The position numbers were made by a program, and so were the translations under genes. A DNA stretch of 64,000 bases from Actinomadura graeca (GTDB lineage Bacteria > Actinomycetota > Actinomycetes > Streptosporangiales > Streptosporangiaceae). Shown in pieces: positions 25,837-34,281 of this stretch. The notes beneath the pieces are model-generated. The model did not search any database and was not told the origin of the DNA. It saw only the letters and a program-made list of their open reading frames with translations. Each line of letters opens with the position of its first letter. The first letter of the stretch is position 1. Where the stretch lies: the NCBI RefSeq assembly GCF_019175365.1, contig NZ_CP059572.1, positions 6,386,001 through 6,450,000 of the forward strand, in the 5' to 3' direction.

Positions 25837-26616
25837 TCAGCCTTCCTGGGGCTCGGCGTCGGATTCGCGCCGGACCTTGCGCTGTGCCCTCTCGGCTTTG
25901 GCGGCGGCCTTCTCCTCGGCCTTCTCCGCCTTGGCCGCCGCCTTTTCGGCGCGCTTCTCCAGCCGCTCCATTTCCTTGCGGCGGCGGCGGGGATCCAGAG
26001 AGGGGCGCGGCTCAAGTCCGGACAGGCCGTTCCACGCGAGGTTGACGATGTGGGCGGCGACCTCTTCGCGGCGGGGTTTGCGGACGTCCAGCCACCATTG
26101 CCCGGTCAGCGCGACCATGCCCACGAGGCTCTGCGCGTAAAGCGGCGCGAACTTGTCGTCGTAGTCGTGCCGGTCGAACTCCTGGGCGAGGATGTATTCG
26201 ACCTCACCGGCGATCTCGCTGAGGAGGCTGGCGTAGCTGCCGGTGCCGGTGCCGCCGTGCGAGTCGCGGACGAGGATGCGGAAGCCGTCCGGGCTCTCCT
26301 CGATGTACTCCAGCAGCGCGAGGGCGGCCTTCTCCAGCTTGCTCCGGTAATGGACCGCCGAGATCAGCGATTCGGTGACGAGGCTGAGGAGCTTCTCGAA
26401 CTCCCGGTCGACGACGACCGCGTACAGCCCCTCCTTGCCACCGAAATGCTCGTACACCACGGGCTTGGAAACGCCGGCGGCGGAGGCGATCTCCTCCACC
26501 GAAGTGCCGTCCAGGCCGCGCTCGGCGAACAGCGTCCGCCCGATGTCCAGGAGCTGCTCGCGTCGTTCCTTGCCGGTCATCCGCTTTCTGCGGGGCCTGG
26601 GAGCGGGTTCTGTCAC
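25837..26616 (-). CDS. TetR-family regulator with charged coiled-coil tail
   Basis: 259 aa. The N-terminal HTH lies in TSVEEIASAAGVSKPVVYEHFGGKEGLYAVV, preceded by a basic RKRMTGKERREQLLD. The ligand domain runs to about residue 205. The last ~55 residues are an unusual Lys/Ala/Glu/Arg-rich helix (RLEKRAEKAAAKAEKAEEKA), probably a coiled coil. GTG 26616 is chosen because CACAAT lies 7 nt upstream on the minus strand; ATG 16 codons later is an alternative. It follows the desaturase gene on the same strand by 17 bp, and a palindrome sits at the desaturase promoter, so it is probably its repressor. Confidence 0.88.
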   Translation of the reverse strand: MTEPAPRPRRKRMTGKERREQLLDIGRTLFAERGLDGTSVEEIASAAGVSKPVVYEHFGGKEGLYAVVVDREFEKLLSLVTESLISAVHYRSKLEKAALALLEYIEESPDGFRILVRDSHGGTGTGSYASLLSEIAGEVEYILAQEFDRHDYDDKFAPLYAQSLVGMVALTGQWWLDVRKPRREEVAAHIVNLAWNGLSGLEPRPSLDPRRRRKEMERLEKRAEKAAAKAEKAEEKAAAKAERAQRKVRRESDAEPQEG

Positions 26617-26633
26617 GGGCTCAATTGTGGCGG

Positions 26634-27587
26634 TCAATCTGCCTGCTTGGTGCGCTTGGCCGAGAGCCTGTCGCGGTTCGGCCACCGGACGTCGTACGCC
26701 CAGCCCGCCTTCTCGAAGGCCCAGATGATCCGGGCGCTGATGTCGATCTGCCCCTTGAGGACGCCGTGGCGCGCGCAGGTCGGGTCGGAGTGGTGCAGGT
26801 TGTGCCAGGACTCGCCGAGGGACGGGATGGCCAGCCACCACACGTTCCGGGACTTGTCGCGGACCTCGAACTCCTCCCTGCCGAAGGTGTGGCAGATGGA
26901 GTTGATCGACCACGTCACATGGTGGACGAGCGTGATCCGGACGAAGCCCGCCCAGAAGAGGGCCGTGAGGAAGCCCGCCCACGACATGGTGAGCAGGCCG
27001 CCGAGCGCGGCGGGCAGCAGGAACGACACGGCGACCAGGCCGGGGAACGCCTTGTGGATGCGGACCATGTCCCGGTCGTCCAGCAGGTCCTTGGCGAAGC
27101 GCGGCTTGGACGTGCGGTTGGCGTCGAAGAGCCAGCCGTAGTGGGCCCAGACGAGGCCCTTGCTGAGCGCCTTCCAGTCGTCGCCGAAGCGCCACGGCGA
27201 GTGCGGGTCGAACTCCTTGTCGGAGTGCTTGTGGTGGCGCCGGTGGTCGGCGACCCACGTGATGACGGGACCCTCGATGGCGAGGCTGCCCGCGAGCGCC
27301 ATGAAGATCTTCAATGGGCGCTTGGCCTTGAAGGACCCGTGGGTGAAGTAGCGGTGGTAGCCGATCGTGATGCCCGCCGCGGACAGCACGTAGAAGACGG
27401 CCATGATCGCGACGTCGGTCCAGCCGAGGAACCTGCCCCAGGCCAGCGGGACGGCCGCGAACAGCGCCAGGAAGGGCACGCCGGTGAAGACCGCCACGAG
27501 CGCCCGCTCGGCGTTTCCCTGCTGATCCGGGTCGATCTCGGGTCGTGGCCGTGGCCGGGGAGGGTCGATGGCGGGGGCCGTGGTCAT
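26634..27587 (-). CDS. Acyl-CoA/fatty acid delta-9-type membrane desaturase
   Basis: 317 aa. It carries the three histidine boxes that bind the di-iron centre: HRYFTHGS (about residue 75), DHRRHHKHSD (about 112) and LGESWHNLHHSD (about 255). Four hydrophobic helices surround them. It introduces a double bond into membrane fatty acyl chains. The start is ATG 27587 (GGTGAG upstream); the frame extends 5' but through the promoter. It appears to be in an operon with the downstream tetR gene. A perfect AACCTACG/CGTAGGTT palindrome 50 bp upstream is the likely operator. Confidence 0.93.
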   Translation of the reverse strand: MTTAPAIDPPRPRPRPEIDPDQQGNAERALVAVFTGVPFLALFAAVPLAWGRFLGWTDVAIMAVFYVLSAAGITIGYHRYFTHGSFKAKRPLKIFMALAGSLAIEGPVITWVADHRRHHKHSDKEFDPHSPWRFGDDWKALSKGLVWAHYGWLFDANRTSKPRFAKDLLDDRDMVRIHKAFPGLVAVSFLLPAALGGLLTMSWAGFLTALFWAGFVRITLVHHVTWSINSICHTFGREEFEVRDKSRNVWWLAIPSLGESWHNLHHSDPTCARHGVLKGQIDISARIIWAFEKAGWAYDVRWPNRDRLSAKRTKQAD

Positions 27588-27637
27588 GTACTCACCGCTT
27601 TCCTTGCTTCTCTGGGCAGCCTTACCTACGCCACCGT

Positions 27638-27657
27638 AACCTACGCCTCCGTAGGTT
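27638..27657. promoter_or_regulatory. Palindromic operator at the desaturase promoter
   Basis: AACCTACG (27638-27645) and CGTAGGTT (27650-27657) are perfect 8-bp arms around cctc. A partial second copy with TACG/CGTA arms (27627-27638) is centred 15 bp closer to the gene. It is a typical TetR-type target and probably bound by the regulator encoded downstream of the desaturase. Confidence 0.7.
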
Positions 27658-28098
27658 GGACAGTGGTGAACGGTAAAATCAGTGTGAATCTGCCCCACGG
27701 GCCACAAAGCTCTCGTTCGTGCCGCCGGTCCCGCAGGTACCGCAGGGGAGAGGGCCGGACACCCTCGTCCAGGCAGAACGCTCGGACCGCGCCGAAGGTT
27801 CACCGACCGGGCGGCCGACCGTGACGTGTGCGGAAATCGGACTCCCTCCTCGTCGGCCGTCACGTCTTCGCGGAGGCCGGTGCCGTCCGCGCCCTGTGGC
27901 CGCCGGGGCGGCACGCAAAGGAGGTGCCTCAGACCGGCGGTTCTAAACCGTTTCGGACAAACAGGTCAGGCGGCGCCCGTCCCGCCCCCGGCTTCCCGGG
28001 TGGACGTCCGCCGGGAGCAATAGGGTGGGGCGGGCCCCGGCGGCTCGGTATCGTGGACGCCCGGACCGTTCGAAGTACGCCCGAACTGTCGTCTTTGA
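27658..28098. other. Non-coding stretch upstream of the tRNA gene
   Basis: About 440 bp hold no convincing gene: every open frame here has low-complexity Arg/Pro/Gly-rich translation and no ribosome site. It must contain the desaturase promoter (minus strand, left end) and the tRNA promoter (right end). I saw no conserved structured element. Confidence 0.4.
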
Positions 28099-28170
28099 TC
28101 CGGCGTGGTGTAATTGGCAGCACAAGGGTTTTTGGTGCCCTTAGACAAGGTTCGAGTCCTTGCGCCGGAG
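28099..28170 (+). tRNA. tRNA-Gln (anticodon UUG)
   Basis: 72 nt folding as a cloverleaf. The acceptor stem is TCCGGCG (28099-28105) with CGCCGGA (28163-28169) and discriminator G. The D-arm is tggtgtaattggcagca. The anticodon stem is AGGGT/GCCCT with loop TTTTGGT, placing TTG (28132-28134) as anticodon. The T-arm is CAAGG-TTCGAGT-CCTTG. The 3' CCA is not encoded. It decodes CAA, a rare Gln codon in this GC-rich genome. Confidence 0.95.
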
Positions 28171-28185
28171 CTGTCCCCCGATGCC

Positions 28186-28212
28186 CGCCGCCCGGTCGCC
28201 GGGTGGGCGGCG
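28186..28212 (+). terminator. Hairpin downstream of tRNA-Gln
   Basis: CGCCGCCC (28186-28193) pairs with GGGCGGCG (28205-28212), loop 11 nt that can itself add CCGG pairs. It starts 15 bp after the tRNA and would separate it from glmU. Confidence 0.5.
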
Positions 28213-28336
28213 GCCGAGCCGGCGGCGGCGGGCGGTATCCTTCCCGTGTCGGGCGCGCTGTGGCCTGCCATGGGGCTGTTACAGCAGGTAGACAGCCCGA
28301 CCAAGGAACCCGTCCGCGACGCCGAGGAGCCTCCTA

Positions 28337-29773
28337 GTGAGCGCCGCCAGCCACCCGGCCGCCGTCATCGTCCTCGCCGCAGGCGAGGGAACCCGGATGA
28401 AGTCCCGCACCTCCAAGGTGCTCCACGAGCTCTGCGGGCGCAGCATGCTCGGCCACGTCCTGGCCGCGGCCCGTGAACTCGGGCCCGACCGCCTCGTCGT
28501 GGTCGTCGGGCACCGCCGGGAACAGGTCATCGAGCATCTCGCCGGGAACGCCCCCGACGCCGAGGCCGCCGTCCAGGAGCGGCAGGGCGGCACCGGGCAC
28601 GCCGTCCGCATGGCGCTGGAGCAGACCGGCGCCCTCACCGGGACCGTCGTCGTCACCAACGGCGACCACCCGCTGCTGCGCGGGGAGACGCTCGCCGCCC
28701 TCGTCCGCGCCCACGAGGACGAGGGCAACGCCGCGACCGTCCTCACGACCGAGATCCCCGACCCGACCGGGTACGGGCGGATCGTCCGGGCGGCGGACGG
28801 CAGCGTCTCCGCGATCGTCGAGCACAAGGACGCCGACGAGGCGCAGCGCGCCATCAACGAGATCAACGTCGGCATGTACGCCTTCGACGGGGCCCTGCTG
28901 GAGGACGCGCTCAAGCGCGTGACCACCGACAACGCCAAGGGCGAGGAGTACATCACCGACGTCGTGGCGATCCTGCGCGGCGACGGGCACCGCGCCGGCG
29001 CCCACCTGGCCGCCGACTGGGTGGAGACCCAGGGCGTCAACGACAAGGTCCAGCTCGCGCAGGCGCGCCGGCAGCTCAACGACCGCATCCTCGAAGCGCA
29101 CATGCGCGCCGGCGTCACGATCATCGATCCGGCCACCACCTGGATCGACGTGGGCGTGACCGCCGCCCCCGACGCCGAGGTCCACCCCGGCACCCAGCTC
29201 CACGGCGCCACGCACCTGGGCGAGGGCGCCCGGGTCGGCCCCGGCTGCACCCTCACCGACACCCGCGTCGGGGAGGGCGCCCACGTGGTCAACGCCGTCT
29301 GCGTCGGCGCCGTCATCGGCCCCGAGGCGACGGTCGGCCCCTACGCCTACCTGCGTCCCGGCACCGTGCTGGCGCGCAAGGCCAAGATCGGCACCTACGT
29401 CGAGACGAAGAACGCCGACATCGGCGAGGGCACGAAGGTCCCGCACCTCACCTACGTCGGCGACGCGGAGATCGGCGAGCACTCCAACATCGGCGCCAGC
29501 TCGGTGTTCGTGAACTACGACGGCGTCGAGAAGCATCGCAGCGTCATCGGATCGCACGTCAAGACCGGCAGCGACAACATGTTCGTCGCGCCCGTCACCG
29601 TCGGGGACGGCGCCTACACGGCCGCCGGCTCGGTGATCGTCCAGGACGTCCCCGCCGGCGCGATGGGCGTCGCGCGGGCCCGGCAGCGCAACATCGAGGG
29701 CTGGGTCGAGCGCAAGCGGCCCGGCACCCCGGCGGCCGAGGCCGCGCGCGCGGCGCGGGAGGCCGAGGGGTAG
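28337..29773 (+). CDS. glmU: Bifunctional GlcN-1-P acetyltransferase / UDP-GlcNAc pyrophosphorylase
   Basis: 478 aa. The N-terminal uridyltransferase domain (1-235) has [22 protein letters not shown], and TNGDHPLL. The C-terminal left-handed beta-helix (255-460) acetyltransferase domain has the hexapeptide pattern, with [16 protein letters not shown] and the catalytic-site segment [17 protein letters not shown]. It makes UDP-GlcNAc, precursor of peptidoglycan and other glycans. GTG 28337 has GAGGAG 9 nt upstream. A 10-bp hairpin follows the stop, so prs probably has its own promoter. The order glmU-prs-rplY-pth matches Rv1018c-Rv1014c. Confidence 0.97.
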   Translation: MSAASHPAAVIVLAAGEGTRMKSRTSKVLHELCGRSMLGHVLAAARELGPDRLVVVVGHRREQVIEHLAGNAPDAEAAVQERQGGTGHAVRMALEQTGALTGTVVVTNGDHPLLRGETLAALVRAHEDEGNAATVLTTEIPDPTGYGRIVRAADGSVSAIVEHKDADEAQRAINEINVGMYAFDGALLEDALKRVTTDNAKGEEYITDVVAILRGDGHRAGAHLAADWVETQGVNDKVQLAQARRQLNDRILEAHMRAGVTIIDPATTWIDVGVTAAPDAEVHPGTQLHGATHLGEGARVGPGCTLTDTRVGEGAHVVNAVCVGAVIGPEATVGPYAYLRPGTVLARKAKIGTYVETKNADIGEGTKVPHLTYVGDAEIGEHSNIGASSVFVNYDGVEKHRSVIGSHVKTGSDNMFVAPVTVGDGAYTAAGSVIVQDVPAGAMGVARARQRNIEGWVERKRPGTPAAEAARAAREAEG

Positions 29774-29781
29774 GCCCCTCG

Positions 29782-29805
29782 CGCGGACGGGACGCCCCGT
29801 CCGCG
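29782..29805 (+). terminator. glmU terminator hairpin
   Basis: CGCGGACGGG (29782-29791) and CCCGTCCGCG (29796-29805) form a perfect 10-bp stem with a 4-nt loop, 9 bp after the glmU stop. There is no U-tract. Confidence 0.75.
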
Positions 29806-29980
29806 ATCACAGGACTGCCCCGCCCACCGGCGGGGAGGTGGAGGGACAGCGGCGTTCCCCACAGCCACAAGACAACACGGACTGAAGACGACCGTGCGGC
29901 ACAGAGACCCTTGTGATGCGCGGAAGTGGGGACAACACCCCACGTGAAGGAAGAGTTCCATTGAGGGGGAGTTGTCAGAG

Positions 29981-30961
29981 GTGAGTGGGATCAAAGCGAG
30001 CGGCCAGAAGAAGCTCATGCTCTTCACAGGCCGAGCCCACCCGGACCTGGCCAAGGAAGTAGCCGACAACCTCCACGTCGAGCTCACGCCGACGTCCGCG
30101 TACGACTTCGCCAACGGTGAGACGTTCGTCCGGTTCCTGGAGTCGGTCCGCGGCTCCGACGCCTTCGTGATCCAGAGCCACACGGCGCCCATCAACCAGT
30201 GGATCATGGAGCAGCTGATCATGGTGGACGCGCTGAAACGGGCGTCCGCCAAACGGATCACCGTCGTCGCGCCCTTCTTCGGCTACGCCCGCCAGGACAA
30301 GAAGCACCGCGGCCGCGAGCCGATCTCCGCCCGGCTGATGGCCGACCTGTTCAAGACCGCCGGCGCCGACCGCCTGATCGCCGTCGACCTGCACACCGCG
30401 CAGATCCAGGGCTTCTTCGACGGCCCCGTCGACCACCTGTTCGCCCTCGACCTGCTCGCCCAGCACTTCGAGAGCCGCCTCGACACCTCCCGGGTCACCG
30501 TCGTCGCCCCCGACGCCGGCCGCGTCCGCGTCACCGAACGCTGGTCCGACCGCCTCGGCGGCGTCCCGATGGCGATCATCCACAAGAAGCGCGACCCCGA
30601 CGTCGCCAACGAGGTCAAGGTCTTCGACGTCGTCGGCGAGGTCAAGGGCCGCACCTGCGTCGTCGTCGACGACATGATCGACACCGGCGGCACCATCGTG
30701 AAGGCCGCCGACGCCCTCTTCGACCAGGGCGCCGCCAAGGTCGTGGTCGCCGCCACCCACGGCGTCCTCTCCGGCCCCGCCGTCGACCGCCTGAAGAACT
30801 CCCGGGTCTCCGAGGTCGTCCTGACCAACACCCTCCCCATCCCCGAGGACAAGCAGTTCGACAAGCTCACCGTCCTCTCCATCGCCCCCCTCGTCGCCCG
30901 CGCCATCAACGAGGTCTTCAGCGACGGCTCCGTGACCAGCCTCTTCGGAGGACACAGCTAG
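29981..30961 (+). CDS. prs: Ribose-phosphate pyrophosphokinase
   Basis: 326 aa. It makes PRPP from ribose 5-phosphate and ATP for nucleotide, His and Trp synthesis and, in actinomycetes, decaprenylphosphoryl-arabinose. Motifs: the N-terminal MLFTGRAHPDLAKEVA, the catalytic flexible loop YARQDKKHRGREPISARL, the DLHTAQIQGFFD signature, and the PRPP loop VVVDDMIDTGGTIV. The frame is open from a TTG at 29972, but that codon touches GAGGGGGAG. The GTG at 29981 has the same ribosome site at 9 nt and fits better. Confidence 0.96.
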   Translation: MSGIKASGQKKLMLFTGRAHPDLAKEVADNLHVELTPTSAYDFANGETFVRFLESVRGSDAFVIQSHTAPINQWIMEQLIMVDALKRASAKRITVVAPFFGYARQDKKHRGREPISARLMADLFKTAGADRLIAVDLHTAQIQGFFDGPVDHLFALDLLAQHFESRLDTSRVTVVAPDAGRVRVTERWSDRLGGVPMAIIHKKRDPDVANEVKVFDVVGEVKGRTCVVVDDMIDTGGTIVKAADALFDQGAAKVVVAATHGVLSGPAVDRLKNSRVSEVVLTNTLPIPEDKQFDKLTVLSIAPLVARAINEVFSDGSVTSLFGGHS

Positions 30962-31235
30962 TACCGGGCAGCCGGTCTTCGCCGGTGTCGAGGGGATGCT
31001 CCGGCGCCGCCCGCCCTACCGTGCTGGCTTTGCGCGTCGCGGCCATCGGCTAGACTTGTTCAATCCGCGTAAGCCCCGGGTCGTCCAGTGCGGTGCCTGA
31101 TCTGGAGCCGTACTCCCTGGGGAACGCAAAGAATCTTCGAGGCGCCTGACGCATCGAGCATCGCCTGATTCGCTCTGTCCGCAGCGGACGTCCATGCCGG
31201 ACGGCCGTGGATCGCAACAACGAGGAGTTTTCGCC

Positions 31236-31859
31236 GTGTCCGAGGTACGCATTGCCGCCGAGCCGCGCACCGAGTTCGGTAAGGGTGCCGCGCGGCGCAC
31301 CCGCCGGGCCGGCAAGGTGCCCGCCGTCCTCTACGGTCACGGCACCGACCCCCAGCACATCTCCCTGCCGGGCCACGAGCTGATGCTCGCGCTCAAGACC
31401 CCCAACGTGCTGCTGACCATCGAGGGCCTCGGCGGCGGGTCGGAGCTGGCGCTGCCGAAGGACGTGCAGCGCGACCCGATCAAGGGGTTCCTGGAGCACG
31501 TCGACCTGCTGCTGGTCAAGCGCGGCGAGAAGGTCGTCGTCGACCTGCCCGTCAACGTGGTCGGCGACGTGGTGGCGGGCGGGCGGCTCGTCCAGACCGA
31601 GGTGCAGATCTCGATCGAGGCGGAGGCGACGCACATCCCGCAGTCGGTGGACCTGGACATCACCGGCCTGGAGATCGACTCGCAGGTGCTCGCGAAGGAC
31701 CTGAAGCTGCCCTCAGCCACCACGCTGGCCGCCGACGAGGAGACATTGATCGTCCAGATCGTGGACGCGACGGTCTCCACCGAGCCGGCCGCCGAGGCGG
31801 AAGGCGAGGAGGGCGAGGGCGAGGCCGCCGAGGGCGAGGGCGAGTCCGCCGCCGAGTAG
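31236..31859 (+). CDS. rplY: 50S ribosomal protein bL25 (Ctc/TL5 form)
   Basis: 207 aa long form with the N-terminal 5S-rRNA-binding L25 domain (AEPRTEFGKGAARRTRRAGKVPAVLYGHG) and the C-terminal TL5/CTC domain (about 100-185). It ends in a very acidic Glu/Ala/Gly tail (from about residue 185). The start is GTG 31236 with GAGGAG 8 nt upstream. A -10 candidate TAGACT at 31051-31056 would give a ~175-nt leader. A strong hairpin follows the stop. Confidence 0.96.
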   Translation: MSEVRIAAEPRTEFGKGAARRTRRAGKVPAVLYGHGTDPQHISLPGHELMLALKTPNVLLTIEGLGGGSELALPKDVQRDPIKGFLEHVDLLLVKRGEKVVVDLPVNVVGDVVAGGRLVQTEVQISIEAEATHIPQSVDLDITGLEIDSQVLAKDLKLPSATTLAADEETLIVQIVDATVSTEPAAEAEGEEGEGEAAEGEGESAAE

Positions 31860-31877
31860 CCCCCAAGAGCAATGCCA

Positions 31878-31907
31878 CGGCCCCCGCGGGAGCATCCGCG
31901 GGGGCCG
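31878..31907 (+). terminator. Strong hairpin between rplY and pth
   Basis: A perfect 12-bp stem, CGGCCCCCGCGG (31878-31889) with CCGCGGGGGCCG (31896-31907), 6-nt loop. Only 8 bp separate it from the pth ribosome site AAGGAG, so it may terminate rplY partially or act as an attenuator for pth. Confidence 0.7.
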
Positions 31908-31926
31908 TCGCCGGTAAGGAGCAGTG

Positions 31927-32502
31927 GTGAACGCGGACGTCTGGCTGGTCGTCGGACTGGGCAACCCAGGGCCGTCCTATGCGGGCAACAGGCACAACGC
32001 CGGGTTCATGGTGCTGGACCTCCTGGCGGAGCGCGCGGGGGGGCGGTTCAAGTCGCACAAGGCCCGCGCGGACGTCCTGGAGGGACGGCTCGGCGGCGCG
32101 CGCGCGGTGCTGGCGAAGCCGCGGACGTTCATGAACGAGTCCGGTGGTCCGGTGAAGGCGCTCCGGGACTTCTACAAGGTTCCCGTCGAGCGGATCGTCG
32201 TCGTCCACGACGAACTGGACATCCCCTTTGGGGTGTTGCGGTTGAAGCAGGGCGGCGGTGATAACGGTCACAACGGTCTGAGGTCCATCACCAAGTCGCT
32301 AGGGGAGAAGGACTACCTACGTGTCCGATTTGGGGTGGGTCGTCCCCCGGGGCGGATGGACGCCGCCGCGTTCGTCCTGAAAGACTTCTCCGCCGTGGAG
32401 CGTAGGGATCTGGCCCTTGAGGTGGATCGGGCCGCCGACGCGGTGGAGGCGCTGGTCGGCGGGGGACTGGCCGCGGCGCAGAACACCTTCCACGCGAGCT
32501 GA
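31927..32502 (+). CDS. pth: Peptidyl-tRNA hydrolase
   Basis: 191 aa. It frees tRNA from drop-off peptidyl-tRNA. Conserved residues are all present: [19 protein letters not shown] (catalytic His), [22 protein letters not shown], and [13 protein letters not shown]. The start GTG 31927 lies 5 nt after AAGGAG; GTG 31924 is too close to it. It is the last conserved housekeeping gene before the polysaccharide block; mfd, its near neighbour in mycobacteria, is 30 kb away. Confidence 0.97.
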   Translation: MNADVWLVVGLGNPGPSYAGNRHNAGFMVLDLLAERAGGRFKSHKARADVLEGRLGGARAVLAKPRTFMNESGGPVKALRDFYKVPVERIVVVHDELDIPFGVLRLKQGGGDNGHNGLRSITKSLGEKDYLRVRFGVGRPPGRMDAAAFVLKDFSAVERRDLALEVDRAADAVEALVGGGLAAAQNTFHAS

Positions 32503-32570
32503 CCGGATTGGGACACGACCGCTTTGACGCGGAAGCCCGACTTGGGTCTGGCGTGATGGCAATGCGCTCG

Positions 32571-32614
32571 TAAGATGCATCACTAATGAGGTTCAGGTTG
32601 TTTGTGAACCTGAA
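32571..32614 (+). promoter_or_regulatory. Promoter and inverted repeat before the polysaccharide locus
   Basis: TAAGAT (32571-32576) is a good -10 element. The perfect inverted repeat TTCAGGTT (32592-32599) / AACCTGAA (32607-32614), 7-nt loop, lies just after the expected transcription start. It could be an operator below the promoter or an RNA hairpin in the ~100-nt leader of the phosphoglycosyltransferase gene. The region is AT-richer than its surroundings. Confidence 0.5.
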
Positions 32615-32684
32615 GCGCCCTTCAGCCGTCTTCGAGGTGGATCGAGCTTTCCGGGGCGCGCGTTACAAAGGTTGGTGAGGGCGT

Positions 32685-34160
32685 ATGGCCGTCGTTGACA
32701 AGGTTCTATCCGAGTCACCGATCAGCCACGAGCAACGTCGCCACCAGTCGCAGAGCTGGAGTGGGTGGTACCGCCGGCTGGCCGGCGCCCTCGACTTCCT
32801 CAGCATGCTGGCGGCCGGGGTGATCGCGTTCGTGCTCCGCTTCCCGGGGGTGCCCAGCGATCCGACGGCGCCCTACGTGGCCCTGACCGTGGCGCTGCCC
32901 GTGCTGTGGGTGCCGATACTGATGCTGTGCCGGGCGTACCAGCCCCGGTACATCGGCGTGGGCTACGAGGAGTTCCACCGGGTTTTGCGCGCCGGGTTCG
33001 TCTTCACCGCCACGCTCGCGATCCTCGCCTACGCCACCAAGACCGAGGTCGCTCGCGGCTACGTGGTCATGGCCATGCCCCTCGGAACGTTCCTCGCCGT
33101 CGTCGCGCGGTATCGGTTGCGCAAGTGGCTCCACCGCAAGCGATGGAACGGCGAGTGCATGCGGCGGGTGGTGGCCGTCGGGCACCGCACGTCCGTGGCC
33201 GACCTGATCCGGCTGCTCCAGCAGAAGCGCTACCACGGGATGGACATCGCGGCGGTGTGCCTGCCGCCCGCGCTGGCGTCCGGGGAGGACGCCGTCAGCG
33301 AGGTGGAGGGCGTGCCGGTGCTGGGCGACTTCGGCCAGGCAGCCGCCGTCGCCGACCGGATCGGCGCGGACTCCGTCGCCGTCCTGGCGTGTCCGGAGAT
33401 GGACGGCGTGGCGCTGCGCCGCCTGGCGTGGCAGATCGAGCGCGACGACGTCGAGCTGGTGGTGGCGCCCGCGCTGATGGACGTGACCGGCCCGCGGATC
33501 TCGATCCGCCCGGTGTCGGGGCTGCCGCTGCTGCACGTCGAGCATCCGGAGCTGGACGGCGGCCGCAAGGTGCTGAAGGGCCTGTTCGACAGGACGGCGG
33601 CGCTCGCGGGACTGTTCCTGCTGAGCCCGCTCATGCTGGTCGTCGCGTTCCTGATCAAGGTGACCAGCGCGGGCCAGGTGATGTTCCGGCAGGTCCGGGT
33701 GGGGCGCGGAGGCCGCGAGTTCACCGTGCTGAAGTTCCGCACGATGGTGCAGGACGCGGAGGCCCGCAAGGGCGCCCTGATGGAGAACAACGAGAACGAC
33801 GGCGTCCTGTTCAAGATCAAGCGGGACCCGCGGATCACCCGGGTGGGCCGGTGGCTGCGCCGCTACTCGCTCGACGAGCTGCCCCAGCTCATCAACGTGG
33901 TGCGCGGCGACATGTCGCTGGTCGGGCCGCGTCCGCCGCTGCCGGAGGAGGTCGCCCAGTACGGCGGCGACGTCTACCGCAGGCTCGTGGTGAAGCCCGG
34001 ACTGACCGGCCTCTGGCAGGTCAGCGGGCGCTCCGACCTCACCTGGGAGGAGTCGGTCCGGCTCGACCTGCGCTACGTCGACAACTGGTCGCTGGCGCTC
34101 GATCTGCAGATCATGTGGAAGACCTGGTCCGCGGTGTTCCGCGGTTCGGGCGCCTATTGA
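32685..34160 (+). CDS. Polyprenyl-phosphate sugar phosphotransferase (exopolysaccharide initiating enzyme)
   Basis: 491 aa. It probably transfers a sugar-1-phosphate to undecaprenyl/decaprenyl phosphate, the first step of polysaccharide repeat synthesis. Four N-terminal membrane helices (about 30-145) are followed by a Rossmann-like CoA-binding domain (about 155-275). The C-terminal bacterial sugar transferase domain starts at FDRTAALAGLFLLSPLML and has FRQVRVGRGG, LKFRTMVQDAE, RYSLDELPQLINV, MSLVGPRPPLPEE and KPGLTGLWQVSGRSD. The layout is that of WbaP/CpsE/ExoY proteins. The start is ATG 32685 with ggtgaggg. It begins the 30-kb polysaccharide block. Confidence 0.95.
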   Translation: MAVVDKVLSESPISHEQRRHQSQSWSGWYRRLAGALDFLSMLAAGVIAFVLRFPGVPSDPTAPYVALTVALPVLWVPILMLCRAYQPRYIGVGYEEFHRVLRAGFVFTATLAILAYATKTEVARGYVVMAMPLGTFLAVVARYRLRKWLHRKRWNGECMRRVVAVGHRTSVADLIRLLQQKRYHGMDIAAVCLPPALASGEDAVSEVEGVPVLGDFGQAAAVADRIGADSVAVLACPEMDGVALRRLAWQIERDDVELVVAPALMDVTGPRISIRPVSGLPLLHVEHPELDGGRKVLKGLFDRTAALAGLFLLSPLMLVVAFLIKVTSAGQVMFRQVRVGRGGREFTVLKFRTMVQDAEARKGALMENNENDGVLFKIKRDPRITRVGRWLRRYSLDELPQLINVVRGDMSLVGPRPPLPEEVAQYGGDVYRRLVVKPGLTGLWQVSGRSDLTWEESVRLDLRYVDNWSLALDLQIMWKTWSAVFRGSGAY

Positions 34161-34281
34161 GGCGCCCCATCCTGGCACCCTGGCACAAGCCGTCATCGGG
34201 TATCCATGAGACTGTAGTTCGGCCGGGCCCCAGGGGGCCGGGCCGATAGAGAACTTTTCGAGTCGGGAACGTGATCGAGGG

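Noticed and set aside
27828..28337. Open frame spanning the tRNA-Gln region
   Set aside because: It crosses the tRNA gene, has low-complexity translation and no ribosome site.
34226..34239. Hairpin after the phosphoglycosyltransferase gene (GGCCC-cagg-GGGCC)
   Set aside because: Short stem with competing pairings; not strong enough to list as a terminator.
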